A stretch of 64,000 nucleotides of DNA from Loxodes magnus (lineage: Eukaryota > Ciliophora > Karyorelictea > Loxodida > Loxodidae): contig CAMPDV010001514.1 of assembly GCA_946699065.1 (NCBI GenBank), positions 39,480 through 103,479 of the forward strand, read 5' to 3'. How positions within the stretch are numbered: the first letter of the stretch is position 1; the number at the start of each line of letters is the position of its first letter. Position numbers and translations under genes: made by a program. This document shows, in pieces, positions 1-12,929 of this stretch. The notes under the pieces are model-generated. The model did not search any database, was not told the DNA's origin, and worked only from the letters and a program-made list of their open reading frames with translations.

Positions 1-1213
1 GCTGGAGGAGTTAATGCTGGAGGACTTGCTTGAACAATGCTCATCGTTTTTTATAACTTCGACACACATTAAGCAGCGCCACTGAACCATGCTATACTTT
101 TTATATGTGCTATAGTAAGTTTCTGTATCAATTACTTTAAAAGACATCCTTTAAGAGATGCTCCAGTTATTGATTTCAATATATCAATACTACTAACTCC
201 TCAGTTTCTTTTTGGTACCACTTTAGGCGTAATTCTAAATAAGGTTTTCCCTCAATGAATAATATTGGTAGTACTAACTATCATTTTAATAATAAATACC
301 TATAAAGTTTGGTCTAAGTAAGTTTTATTTACTTCAGAGGTGCATAGTTCTGGAGGTAAGAGAATGTTAAATTGATTAGCAAGCAATTGAGTGAATCACT
401 AATAAATAAAGAAACTAGCTCGGAAATATTAAATGAATAAGCTTAAAATACTGAATATAGTTAAGAACTTAAGGCAATTATTGAATAAGAGAAGTCTAGA
501 TTTCCTTTTGCTCAAAACTTTGCCATAATTTTTGTTCTGGTAATAGTAATAGCTTCAGCTTTACTAAAAGGAGGTAGCAAAATTGAAAGTCCAATAGGAG
601 TATAACAGTGTGGTTTCTGATACTGAACAATAGAATTTTTACTTTTCTTAGTTTGTCTTTCAGTGACTATAATGTTTGCAAAAATAATTTCAAAAAAGCA
701 TGAAAAAAAAGTAAATGCCACCTATTAGTTTATAGAAGGTGATGTTCATCTTGATTTAAGACAAATAAGTAAATTCTTTTTTCTTTTGTAATTTATAGTA
801 TCATTGCTGCTGCGGGTGGAGTTGCTTGTGGATTGCTAGGAATTGCAGGAGGCCTTATAATAGGACCTCTACTACTAGAAATGGGATTACTACCAGAAGT
901 AGCTTCTGCTACTAACGCCTTTATAGTTCTTTTCATAACTTTCTGTACAGTTGTATAGTACTTTATATTTGGAGCTATAGAAATATCATTCATGGCATAC
1001 TTTGCCATTATAAGCATTTTCGGTAGTTTATTTGGATTAGCTGTTTTAAAAAAAATAGTAGATTATTACTAAAGACCTAGCATTATTGTATTTGCTCTCT
1101 TACTAGTAATAATTATAGCAGCTATTATTTTACCTTTAAGGGGAATAATAAATTTGGTTGATGATATCAACAAAGGAAGTGATAATTTATGGTTCCAGCC
1201 TCTATGCAAGTGA
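1..1213 (+). CDS. TauE/SafE-family membrane transporter, 3' part (5' end outside window)
   Basis: Partial gene, open from base 1, spliced as 1-317, 338-787, 799-1213 (393 codons plus TGA). The protein has several hydrophobic segments, a soluble charged linker (around residues 105-165) and two related half-repeats. The second half has the glycine-rich signature GLLGIAGGLIIGPLLLEMG typical of the TauE/SafE family, followed by ATNAF and a YQRPS loop. Family members export sulfite, sulfoacetate or related organic anions across a membrane; the substrate here cannot be told. TGA encodes Trp at several places (for example PQ-W-IILVV and GF-W-YW), and TAA/TAG encode Gln. The TGA at 1211-1213 is taken as the stop because hydrophobic coding ends there and AT-rich spacer follows. 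Intron 1 is secure by frame; the 788-798 gap is not. Confidence 0.85.
318..337 (+). other. 20-nt spliceosomal intron in the TauE/SafE-like gene
   Basis: GTAAG...TTCAG. Removing exactly 20 nt joins TGG TCT AA to A GGT GCA and puts the downstream frame, which is open to the next gap, into register with the upstream one. Canonical GT-AG ends and the frame change both support it. Confidence 0.8.
788..798 (+). other. Candidate 11-nt intron or 1-nt sequence error in the TauE/SafE-like gene
   Basis: GTAATTTATAG. The frame must shift here: KFFFLL upstream and FIIAAAGG downstream lie in different frames but form one continuous membrane segment ahead of the GLLG motif. Removing these 11 nt restores the frame. 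The longer GT-AG choice starting at 769 (30 nt) does not. Eleven nt would be shorter than the 15-16 nt introns known from ciliates, so a base lost next to the T-runs is an equal alternative. Confidence 0.4.
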
Positions 1214-2599
1214 GTTTAAAATACAAAATAATAAACTTAAAATTTATCTTATCTTAATTATGATATCATCCTAGTCTAATCTTAGGATGTTTAGTTTAAA
1301 TCAATAAAGCTTTTCTAAATTAGCTTAAGCTATTTCCTAGAGATTGCTAGTATTAGAAATAGTAGATGTATATTTTCTCAATTAGCTCAATTTTTTTACT
1401 TATTTATCGCCATCATAATACGATTTGTCGATTCTTTCTAAGAGCTAAATATCATGTTCAAATTTTTTATCGATGCTTGACTGTTTTTCTTTTCTAATTA
1501 TCCTTTTAAGTTAGAATTAAAGCCTTATAAACTTAAAATAAATTAAAATATCATAGTAGTATTTGAATTCATAGGCATCTATTGACACTTTAAAAATCAG
1601 TTAAAAAGGCTAATAATAATGATCTTAAATTATATATGCACGACTATGATTTTCTATTTATTTTAAGTTTGAAAATCTTCAAACTTAAAACGAAGCTCTA
1701 TTATGAAATAGCGTCTTAATCATAACCATATTTTTATTATGCCAGTCAATCAATGAATGACTATGAGTTTGTAACAAATGCTATAGTGGATTTATAAAGA
1801 GTTTTAACTTAAAAATGATTTATTCATTTTCATATTAATCTGGAAAGGAAGTTAGATAATCCTTTGAAGGTTAAAGTTTATCTGTTTCACTCTTTTAGGA
1901 AAATAATTTTCTCACTTTGCAGTAAGAACGCCCATATATCCATAAATGAGGTTTTTATAGTTTTATTTTTTATTTTAAGCTCTCTTGCATTTTATTCAAA
2001 CATTCAATTAAACAACTAATTAGAATGATTAAAAAGGTATTTAGGAGATTAAGTAATTTGTAGAGTATTCTAATTTGAATAAAAATAAGAGTGAGTTTCT
2101 AGATTTAATTCAAGAAACTTCATCAGTGTATCCTTAATTTCAATAAAATCTAACTTTCATTCAACATTTTAAGAATTTTTTCATAATTTAAACAAAAAGG
2201 AATGAACTAAAAGACTAAAATCTAAATTTAAGAGCATTAAATTCGTTAATTTTCTATATAAGAAGGAAAGAATAAATAAAAAAGAATTTAAAAGAGAAAT
2301 AATAACTTATATATAGAACTGTGAAACACAACATTTTACTTTTATTTTTGTTCAAAGTTATATACATTGATCATAAACAAGTATAAATAAATAAAATCAT
2401 TAAATTATTTTAAAAACATACCTGAAATTAAACTAAAGAAAATTGTTTGAAAGCTTCTATAATTTAAGAGATGATTAATTATGATTAAAACTTTCTATTG
2501 TAATTTATTTTACAATGAAAAAATTTAAGTTTATCTTATAAATTTTATAACTTACAGCATAATTTTTTATTTGAAGAAATCTAAGAAGCTTTAAATAAA
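1214..2599. other. AT-rich spacer, no gene recognised
   Basis: Low-complexity AT-rich DNA. The RING frame stays open upstream of the ATG at 2600 back to about 2556, just after a TTACAG that could be a 3' splice site, so a short upstream exon cannot be excluded. Nothing else could be supported. Confidence 0.5.
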
Positions 2600-4556
2600 A
2601 TGCTGTGCAATCTTTGTTAGCGCCCCTACGATGAGAATATTAAAGTTCCATTAGTTTATGAATGTGGACATGAAATTTGTTTGGCATGTGTGTAATAAGC
2701 AAAATATCAATAAGGATATTTTTGCTATATTTGTTAGCGCTTTTCATAAAACCTCTAGTATAATCAGTAGAAATTATAATAGCTAAAAGCAAGCTCCGTG
2801 TGCACGATTCATGGTTAACAGCAAAATTATAATTGCAAAACTTGCAATATAAAAGTTTGCCAACTTTGTACTACACAACATTAGGGACATTAAATAAGTT
2901 AGGAAAATATTTAAGCAATTTAAGTACCGTCTTAATCATAGATTTCCACAAATCCAATGTAATGCAATTAATGTCATTAAAACTACGATGAGAACATTAA
3001 AGTTCCATTAGTTTATGAATGTGGACATGAAATTTGTTTGACATGTGTGTAATAAACAAAACAGCAATAAGGATATTTTTGCTATATTTGTTAGCGCTTT
3101 TCATAAAACCTCTAGTATAATCAGTAGAAATTATAATAGCTAAAAGCAAGCTCCGTGTGCACGATTCATGGTTAACAGCAAAATTATAATTGCAAAACTT
3201 GCAATATAAAAGTTTGCCAACTTTGTACTACACAACATTAGGGACATTAAATAAGTTAGGAAAATATTTAAGCAATTTAAGTACCGTCTTAATCATAGAT
3301 TTCCACAAATCCAATGTAATGCAATTAATGTCATTAAAACTACGATGAGAACATTAAAGTTCCATTAGTTTATGAATGTGGACATGAAATTTGTTTGACA
3401 TGTGTGTAATAAACAAAACAGCAATAAGGATATTTTTGCTATATTTGTTAGCGCTTTTCATAAAACCTCTAGTATAATCAGTAGAAATTAGAAATGTTAA
3501 AAGGAAAGTTTAAATGTTAGATACATCAAATGGAATTTTCTTATTTATGCTTAACTTGCTATATTTAAATTTGCTAATCTTGCTGCGTCTAACATTAAGA
3601 TCATAGTTTATAGTTGCATTAAACTGGCATAAATACATGCAATAAAAAGTTTGTTGATTTTTAGTAAAAAAATTTCAATCAAATAAGCCAAAATTTGTAG
3701 ATATTTGAATAAAAATAAAATGAGAATCAAAAGAAAACTTTATAAAGAATAAATTAGCATAAAACTAAGTTAGATAATAAAATAAACTTTACTTTCTAAA
3801 ATAAAAAATTATTTTGCAGGTAGGAATTTGAAGAAATAAAAACAACTCTTTAAATAGAAGAATAAAATTATAGCAAAATTATAAAATATAGATAATGTGC
3901 AAATGAGAATCAAAATATTCAAGATGGACTAAAAGATTTATTAACTATAGCTAAATTTTTAAAAGTTTTTTAGAAGCAAGATTTAACAGTAAAATACGAT
4001 TTTGATATCATTTTTTTAGTATAATAATAAAAAATTGACTAAATCTAAGAAATTATAAAAAACATATTTGGTAAAATAAATTAGCAAGATAGTTCTAAAA
4101 ATGATTAAAAACTTTAAGATTAGTCTATTTCAAACTAAAAATCAAACGAAAAATTTAAATCACAAGAAGTTTAAGTTTAAAAAAATTAAGAGTTTAAATC
4201 TGAACTTTAATAAGGAAATATATTGACTTCATAACCAGAATAGAAAATATAAAAAAATTATTAGTAATAAACATAAAGTTCAACATAATAGAGGACAGTA
4301 TCAGAAATTTAAATGCAACCTAAGTAAAATCAAACTGTTAAAGTTTAAGATAAACCTTCCAACGTTGTGTTTCCACCTGATTCAGAGATTAAAAACTAGC
4401 TAATTTTATAAAAACTTGAAGGAAATGAATAATAAATCTAAGATATAAAAAAAATAATAACAGGGATGAAAGAAATGAATTCTTAAATGGACATAGACTT
4501 AAAAATAATTTCCTTTAAGTACAAAACTTATAAGACAGTTGATGAAACTGTTATGA
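2600..4556 (+). CDS. RING / B-box zinc-finger protein with a triplicated RING module
   Basis: Spliced as 2600-4518 and 4535-4556, 646 codons plus TGA. The protein opens with a C3HC4 RING (CNLC, then CGHEICLACV, then CYIC) followed by a B-box (CTIH, CKTC, CQLC, then HQGH). The RING/B-box pair is repeated, then a third RING is followed by a more diverged B-box (CQIH, CLTC, CQSC, HQDH). After that comes a long Gln/Asn/Lys-rich region with likely coiled coil. RING plus B-box plus coiled coil is the layout of TRIM-type ubiquitin ligases, so E3 ligase activity is inferred from family knowledge only. The ATG is the first in frame, but the frame is open slightly upstream. The 3' intron and TGA are supported by decayed copies near 40.4 and 62.1 kb, where splicing the equivalent 15 nt also gives a Q-L-x-x-L-L ending and TGA. 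Confidence 0.75.
2626..3489 (+). repeat. In-frame 357-bp tandem repeat coding RING + B-box
   Basis: Copies begin at 2626, 2983 and 3340. The third is cut short about 150 bp in, where it merges into the diverged third B-box. The period of 357 bp is 119 codons, so the frame is kept. Copies 2 and 3 look identical where they overlap; copy 1 differs at a few bases, so copies 2 and 3 arose most recently. Alternatively this is an assembly duplication. Confidence 0.9.
4519..4534 (+). other. 16-nt intron near the 3' end of the RING gene
   Basis: GTACAAAACTTATAAG. Without removal the frame would run about 570 nt further through AT-rich spacer to a TGA at 5123. With removal the protein ends QLMKLL-TGA. 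The decayed copies at about 40.37 and 62.13 kb have 15-nt GT-AG equivalents (GTATAAATG...ATAAG) that likewise give QLTNLL-TGA and QLTSLL-TGA. This agreement across three copies is good evidence for introns of 15-16 nt. Confidence 0.8.
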
Positions 4557-7500
4557 GCATATTATTTCCTTAATAAACATAACACTATTATTTAAAACTA
4601 AGTTTAAACTTTAAGTTAAAAATAAATTTAAACTTATTACTATCTTAAAAATTTCAAGTTCTTAGCAAAGCCATATAAATTTATGAGATCTTCTTCTCAA
4701 TTGATACCTCAAGATAAAATTGTTATGCCAATAATATTTTCTTGTCTTATCTATTCTGTTATTCTAAATTCTCCAAGTTTCAAAAGCTGAATAGGATTAA
4801 ATAATTATACCTTTATTTAAAAGATAAGCAAATTATATAATTTATCTAAGGGATAAAATCTAAAGTATTTGATTATTTTAATTTTCTTAAATTTTATACC
4901 TTCATTTTATCAAACAAAAAAGAAATAAGCTAAAACTCTTTTTTACTAAATTTAATAAAAATCTTAGTATGCATATTAAAGCTTATAGAAGCTTAGGAAA
5001 TAACTATATAATTTAGTAGAAGAGTTTATTAAATAACGTTAATTTCTTAATTATGCTTATTTTAAGGAAATATTAGATGCTTAAAACATTTAATTTTTTC
5101 AATCTATTTCTTTTATCTCTTTTGAAATGATGAAATTTTCGATCTAAACTTCAATTTTAAGATTTGGTTATGATGTATTTTAAATAGCTATTCCTTTTAA
5201 ATAATAAAATGATAAATGAAGTCAAACTTAAAATAATTTTTTTGTGAAATATCAAATTTTATCTACAAAATTAGATTTAAAATTAGATAAAAAAGCTGAA
5301 GAAAAATTTTCTTTAAGTCTCTTAATTTTCAAAACTTAGTAAACATTTAAAAAGAAATTGGTCATAACTTAGTTGAAAGTTGGAAAAATAATATTTTCCT
5401 CAGTACTTTCTTTATTTTAATTTTATTTCAAATCAAAAGAAAAAATTCTATTGAAATTTTTATTTATTTAGATAGTTTTTTCTTCGATTCTTCTTGAACG
5501 ATAAATCGATATTTATTTTTAAATTTGGAAGTTTCTAAAATATTAAATACTTTAAGTTTTCAAATCAATTTAAAAAATCCTATTTTTATTTATTTTATCC
5601 AAAACATGCTTTGAATAAATCAAAGACAATTTAAATTTTTAGCTTTATTTTTTTTTATTGACTCACATTTGATTCTTGGGAATTTGCTTATTTATAACTA
5701 TAATCATAATTTATTTAAAAAATTGTATTTGTAAATAGATAAAAAATCATATTAGATAACTATGGTAATCATCTTTAGAAATACTTTAGATAAATTTAAC
5801 TTATTTTTAATTTTAAGTTTCTCATACAATCAAAAGTTTATAATTTTACATCTCACATTCCACTAGAAGGTAAAAATTACGCTTCTAAAATAATTGTTAT
5901 TATTAAATTTTCAATGATATATGCAAAAAACTTACTCTAGAATATTTGTTGTCTTATAATTAATATTCTTATAATAACTTTTTTGCTTTATTTGATACAT
6001 ACAAGCTAAAATTAATTGTTTCCCTCTAAGGTAGAATTTATAAATATTTAAAAGCTTTTTCAATTATGTATTTCCTTTAAAGCAAAGTAATTTATACAAT
6101 CAGCCTTGAATTCTCTAATTTCATCTATTTTCTAGATTTAAAAGAGTTATAATCAGTCTAAATAGTATAATATATATTTACCAGATAAACCTTTTTATAT
6201 ATAACTATGCAAGTTAAACTGAACAAATATAATTAATTTAGAAATAAGATATATAAAACCTTAGAAACATCCTACACTAGAATTATTATCAAATAAATAT
6301 AGCAAAATAGGGGTATTTTAATGATTGTAGATATATTTAAAGTTTAGCATTTTTAGGTTTAATACTTTTTGGAATTTTTATTAATTTTAATTGTTTGATG
6401 TTTACTTTGATATAACAATATTCTTTTATAATAAAATGAGCTAATTACACCAAGTAAAATGACTTACTATATTAAGCAAATTTTATTTCTAGTTTATATG
6501 CTATTTTTACGAAATATTAACTTCCTTTTGACTAAAAGCTATTAATTAATATTAAAAAGACTATACCAATAAACTTTAAAAGTTTCTTTAATACTGAAGA
6601 CTTGCACTTACTTATTTTGCTTTTAGAAATAGAATAATTTTCTAAATTATGTTGTAGTAATTCTAATTTTATCATCTTCGTTATAGGTTGCAAGACATTT
6701 ATTTCTATAAATTTATATGAATCTAAATTTTTTTATTGTGCCTGACAAATAATAATTAATTTTAGCTTCTTATAATTTCAAAGTTTTAATTACTTTAAAT
6801 TAATAATTTCATTCATTTTTAAGGTATATTGATTTTGATCTTATTATATTCTTATAATTAGTTCCAAATACATTGTCATAATCTAATTTTTTCCATTATA
6901 GTTAAGCTTTTAAATATTTTATCATTATGAAAAATATTTTATCATTCAATTTTGGAATATTATAAACAGATCATAGAACTAATACTTAAATTAAAGCTTT
7001 TATTCCTATATTTCTTTTATATTACAATAAATGCTTACTATTTTTTATCTATAGGCGATTCTGCCTTTAATACAAAGCTTTTCTTTATTAAATTCTCAAT
7101 TATATTTACTATTTTTATAGTAAATTATATCATTTTCACATATTAAAGAAGGCAACGTAATTAAATGATGAGGCTTTAAATCTAAAATTCTTATTAAATT
7201 CTTTTTAATAAATCAAAGGGTTTTAGTTTCTCTTATTTAGGTTTCATTCTAAAGTTATTTTGTTCTATGTTTCTTCAATTTTTATTATATTTAGACTATT
7301 TATCTCTTAATACAAAAATGTATAAATAAAATGTATTAAAATTTAATAAGATTATACAGTCAAGAATTATCTAAATAAGCAAGGAATAAAAAATGCTATA
7401 TTTTAATAAAAAATTTGATTTATTATTGCTTTCTATTTTATTTCACTTAAACACTAAAATATTCAAAATCCTTACTCTAACAATATGGATTATTAATACA

Positions 7501-7682
7501 CATATCTAATTATTTATAATCTAGCTTAAAATCATTGAAGATTTATATTAAAATACATCCTTTAATTTTATAATTGTTTATTATTTGCTAACTATGTAAA
7601 TTTTTCTCAGATAAAGAGATATAGAAATGATGCTTAAAGAACTTATTTATTAAAATTTATTTATTTATTTATGATTATTTCA
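4557..7682. other. AT-rich spacer opening repeat unit A
   Basis: No gene recognised. From about 4680 the sequence aligns by eye with about 21,960, 41,610 and 62,710, which marks successive repeat units. Similarity between units is moderate here and becomes very high from about 7150 into the kinase 3' flank (against 24,430 onward). A 64-codon standard-code ORF at 6952-7146 is not kept in the other units and was dismissed. Confidence 0.6.
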
Positions 7683-10571
7683 TCACTTTTTTACCTCCTT
7701 TTCCTTATCACTTTCTTTTAATACCTTTACAGCATATTTGTTCATATTTGCTAGATTTTATACAGATGTTCCTTCAAAATTTTTGAATTTTTTGTTTATT
7801 TAACCTAATCCCTTTCTGACTTTTCTAAAACTTGATTAAGTTTAAGAAGCTCATGCTTCTTCGTAGTTGATCCCATATATTGTGCTAAAAAGATTATTCG
7901 AGCCTGATTTTAAGGTTTTTTCTCTATCGAAAAGCTCAGCACCTCTGCTTTCCATATAAGGAGTAAAAATAATTTCATTTTCAAAATCTTATTTAATTAG
8001 ACTTGAAGGCTGCTATATTAAGTAAGGTGCTTCTAATTTATAAAATTATTCTCATTTTAAGTTTTCGAAAAGTTCGTGCTTCTTAACTTCCTATAAACTT
8101 GGCCTTTTTTCAGGATCAATTTACAGTAGATATTCTATAAAAGAAACTGCCTTTTTATCTAAAATAGTACTTAAGTAGCTTCATTCTAGAATATCTCTGT
8201 TTAAAATTCTTTCGAAAACTAATTCTGAAGTGTCATCGTTAAAGGGAGGAATTCCTACAATAATTTCAAAAAATATCACTCCAACTGCTCAAATATCTAC
8301 CTTTTCATTATGAGCTTTTTATTATATAATCTCTGGAGCTATATAATCTGCAGTCCCTCTAATTCCACTACACGATTCTTTGTTTAACTCTTATTTATTC
8401 TAGCTTCTTGAAAAAACTTGACTTTCACTTAATCCAAAGTCAGCTAACCTACAATTACCCTACTGATCTAGCAGAACGTTTTATGGCTTTAAATCTCTAT
8501 GAATAATATTCTATTTATGTAGATTTTCAAGACAAAGAATAATTTGCGCAATGTAAAAGCGAGCAGCATTTAACTCAAACCTTCCCTCTTTTTCTAGTAA
8601 GTTTCCCAGATCACCACCCTACATATATTCCATAACGAAATATAAATGTTTTTAACCCTAGAAAGTATGAAGTCCTTTAACAACGTATTCCTTATTATTA
8701 AGTCCTAAGATAAACTATTCTATTTATAGTTCATCATAACTATTTTTTTGTTGCTCTATATTAATTACTTTTATCGCTACCAAATCTTTAGTAGAATTTT
8801 TCATAGCTAGGTAAACTTCTCCGTATCCTCCCTTTCCAAGTTTTTTAAGTATTTTAAAATCTTTGATTCCTATTTTTTTATAAGGACTAACTTCATTTTA
8901 GAATATTGGAATTTCTTAATCTTTTTGATTATAGAAACTCATGCATGATCCTCATTGTGGTTTTTAATCGCTACAGTTATTTTCAAATTAGATTTAAGTC
9001 AAAGAATCCTGTTTAATCATTACTGTCGGTAGAATTTGCTAAAGAGTGTGATTTTTAGTTTCATCTTCTAATTACTATTGATAGGTTTTATTTAAGCTAA
9101 TAATTGTTTTAATCTTCTCTGAAATACTTTTTTGGAGATTATCTATCTTTTCTTATATCTCTTTAGAAGCTGCATTTTGTAATCTTTCTAACTATTTTTC
9201 TAGATTCATTAACTTTTATAGAGAATTATAGTTGGTAACACTTAGTTAGTAGGCAGTTCTTCCAATTTGAGTAATTTGTTTCATTATCTTCAATTATTAG
9301 CTATTGTACTATTAAGAGTTCTTCCACTATTTTGGAGATAGTTTTTTACAACTAGCACCTTATTTTACCTGCTTTTATAATGTAAATTCTGTCTAAGCTA
9401 TAAGAGGCGATGAAATTTCAAGTATCTTTTCTTCATTTTCAGAATTATTAATAATTAAATTTCGTTTTTGCAAACAAAGCTTAGTGTGCTTTTCAATAAG
9501 TCAAGCATCAAATTTTTTTTCACATAATTTACAGATAATTTAAGGCATACCTTTGAATATCTCTTTCTTTCATTTTAGAACTTTTCTATCCAGATATTAC
9601 ATCAATAAATCATTACAGTTTAGCTCGTAATATTCTAAGCGTAATGGGCTTTTAATCTGTAATGATGCTTCTTCATCTTATTTTTTCAATTATTAGATAA
9701 TTTCTTTCATTATGGTAGTATGAAATGATTTGGGCTTTTTCTACTTTTCTGGATTTTTCATTTTTTAATTTATAACGATGTCTGGAATTTCTTATTAGCA
9801 AGATATAAAAACACCAGTGATCTACTATAGTTTTTGGCTTAAAATCTGTTGATGATTTTTTGGAGATAATTATAAATTTAGAGAGGAATTAAAATCAGAT
9901 TAAGGACTTTAACTTAGTATTTCCAAATCACTACTTTGTTTGCTAGGATCATCTTCTATACTTTTGAATGATGAATGCTAGTCTTAATTAAGTACTTTTG
10001 AACTTTACGTGCGTGGCTTATCGATTATGCTATTTTTGACTCCCTCTGTAATATTCTATTTCAAATAAACAGTTTTAGATATACCTCCGTGTAAAGTTTA
10101 TAAAGGAGTCAAAACAGTGCATGTCTTTTTTAAAAATAAGCTAGAAGGCCTATTTTAACTTTTTTAAAACAGACTTAGTTTTTCTTAGCTATCTTGAAAT
10201 TATTTTTAGTTTAAGAGTTTATAAATCTTAGCAAAGCGTTTTAACTACTTGACTGTATATTCCCAATGAAATAACTCTTTCTTTTCCAGCATATCATAAA
10301 CTTGTATAGAATCAACGAGCTTAAAGTCCTAAACTAACTATTAAAAGGAATAATTTGCTAGTTAATTAAGCTCATTACGTTTTATATTATGCAAATCCTA
10401 TTACAGCAGCTACCTAACTACCCTATTTTTAACTTTAAATAGCAAATTTTTGAGTCTGTAGTCTGATTATTCAATCCTTTAGAAGTCAATTAATTCAAAC
10501 GAATTGAATCTCTAGCAGATAGGAGTTAAATATGAATCAATTTGTTTGAATGAAAGTCTTTCACTCTCCAT
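7683..10571 (-). CDS. MAST/IREH1-like AGC protein kinase with C2HC zinc finger (copy A)
   Basis: 962 codons ending in tandem TGA TGA, no introns. The N-terminal third is unrecognised. Around residues 345-366 lies a CX2C-X12-H-X3-C finger like the one ahead of the kinase domain in plant IREH1-type kinases, followed by Gln/Lys-rich coiled coil. The kinase domain runs from about 567: GKGGYGEV glycine loop, VAIK lysine, HRDLKPQNVL catalytic loop near 690, ADFGLSE near 711, [16 protein letters not shown] (TGA for Trp) and VGIPPFN. All key residues are present, so it should be an active Ser/Thr kinase; GIPPFN and ILNR point to the MAST/IREH1/Rim15 branch of AGC kinases. The start is the first ATG in frame. 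Trp is written both TGA and TGG. Copies B and C stay open throughout. Confidence 0.9.
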
Positions 10572-12929
10572 TAAATTTTTAAGATTAGCGTAATTAAAAC
10601 TCAAAAATACTTGATTTTTCAATTTAAACTTGATTTTAATCTAATTTGCTTGGGATATAATTGCAACTTTCTAGTTTAATTAGTTTATTAATTTTAATTG
10701 TGATGAAAGTAAATTTTGGATGATGATATATCAATATTACTAAAGCAAACTCTAATATTAAAATAGAGCTATAAGCATATCATCAAATACCCTTCTATTA
10801 CTAAGTTTTCTCTATATTTTTATCTAAATTTCTAAGTTTAAACTTTATTTCTTCTGTAAGAATCATAAATAAATACTTATTTAGCAAGATTTCATGCTAT
10901 TTAAATTCTCTAGAGTATAAATAAATATCATCGAAAGTTTGGAAATGATTCTACCAGTATTTTTATTTCTTTTACTCTTTCAACTTAAAATATAATATTT
11001 ATAAACTTTCTCTAGAAGTAAAGCTGAACAAGCTATTCATTTATTTGGTAAATATGATTTGGAAATATTTAATGCTTTATAATAAAAATATCAAGATAGC
11101 ATTTTTTACAGTCTAACTATAAAAACTAGTGTAGAAAGAGTTGATTAGGAAATTTTTTTTATTACTTACTTCTTAGAGTAGCCTTCATAATACAAAGAGT
11201 GAAAGATATAATAAAAACTTTGAAGTATACTACGCAATAAATAGCTATATGAAATTATTAATTGCTTAATACTTTCATTTGTCTAGTTTTTAGAGTTTCA
11301 TAGACTCCTTTTAATTTACTTTTGCTTTTTAAGTATCTAGCAAATATTAATTTTATAAAATCTGTCTAAATAAAAATAAAAATAAGTGTCTACATATGAA
11401 ATATTTTCTATCTAAAGTTCCTTCTAAAGAGCTGCACTTTAGTTATTATAATAAAGCATTAAATTCTAAATTAAATTCTAGCATTAAGAAATATAAATGT
11501 ATTTAAAGCTAAGGATTTAGTAAATGGTATAGAAATATTTTAAGCTCTTTAACTAGATTAATAAAGTAATAATAAGGGATATTTTAATATGATAAATAAA
11601 TCTATTTTATTTCATTTAGAAAATAGATGTAATAATATAGGATAGTAGCATCATTAAGGATATTAAAATAAATATTAACCTTATGCTAATATTTTTAGAC
11701 TATACCTAACTAAAGTCTATAAAAGATTTAAGATTATTAGATTTTTTAAGTTTCATTGATAAAGTAAATTAAAGGTTCTAAATATGTAGCTGCTAGATAT
11801 GAAGGAATCTTTAAAAATTTGCAAGTGTATAAAATTTGATTAGTTATATAAGTCAATTATTTTTTAGACGTTTGATCGATGACAGTTCCTTCAACTTAAG
11901 TCTAATTTAGAAAGCTGAATTTAAATAAAAAATTGAATATAAAAGCATAACACATAAAAATAAACTAATTTACATCCTCCAAATATTTAAAGCTTCCAAC
12001 TATTTCTATATTAAAACACATAATTGAATATAACTTTTATAATAAGAGAAGATATCTAAAATTTAAAATACTTCAAATCTTAAAATCAAGTTTAACCTGT
12101 GATAATATATTTAAAATATAAACTAAACAATTAATTAATAAAATATATACAATGAAAATTGATAAGTCTTTATTACAAAAATCAACTAAAATTATTTTAT
12201 TCCTATCTTAAATCTTTAAGAAGTTAGAATCAAAAAATAAAGTCATCTTAAGATTATAAAATATAGTAGACTTAAAGCTAATCTAGTTTAAAACTTATGC
12301 TGAAATTACAAATACTCATTATATTTCTATATAATTTAAGGTATTACTCTATTAGTATAATAGCTAAAATAATATAGCATTAGTATAAAGTTTTCTCATT
12401 CCATATAATAGCTCAAGCTAGAGTTTGAATTAATTTTATATCGAATTTAATATATAAAAATTTTTATATCTAAAGACAAAGCAATTCATATATAAAAACG
12501 TCTTGCATTAAAGACTCTCTAGTCTTGGTTTTTAAAAAATTTATGTTTTAAAATTTTATTTTAGAATTTTAAGAGAAAATTAGATGTAAATTTCTATTTT
12601 TAATAAAATCATCAGCCTTTTAAGCTAAAACCATTTATACACTTATTTTTCATTTAAAAGTAAAGAGATCGAAACACTATATAAAATATTTTTTAAGAGT
12701 TAAATTAATTTAAATAAATTTCTTATATTAAGGCAATTTAAAAGGTAATCAGAATGTATAATATTTTTTTAAATATATTAAAGTAAATAAATATATCTTT
12801 TATATAGTTATTAGTGAAAAGATTATACATTCTAATTTATTCATATATTTACACTTCGCTTCTTTATCTCTATTTTGTTCTTTATCCTTATTTTTTAGTT
12901 ACTACTTCAGATTTTAATTATCTGAAAAG

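Noticed and set aside
4557..5125. Extension of the RING protein to the TGA at 5,123
   Set aside because: The added part is AT-rich and not protein-like, and a 16-nt intron supported by two other copies gives a nearer stop.
6952..7146. 64-codon standard-code ORF, hydrophobic
   Set aside because: Not conserved in the homologous spacers of units B and C; the composition is that of the AT-rich background.
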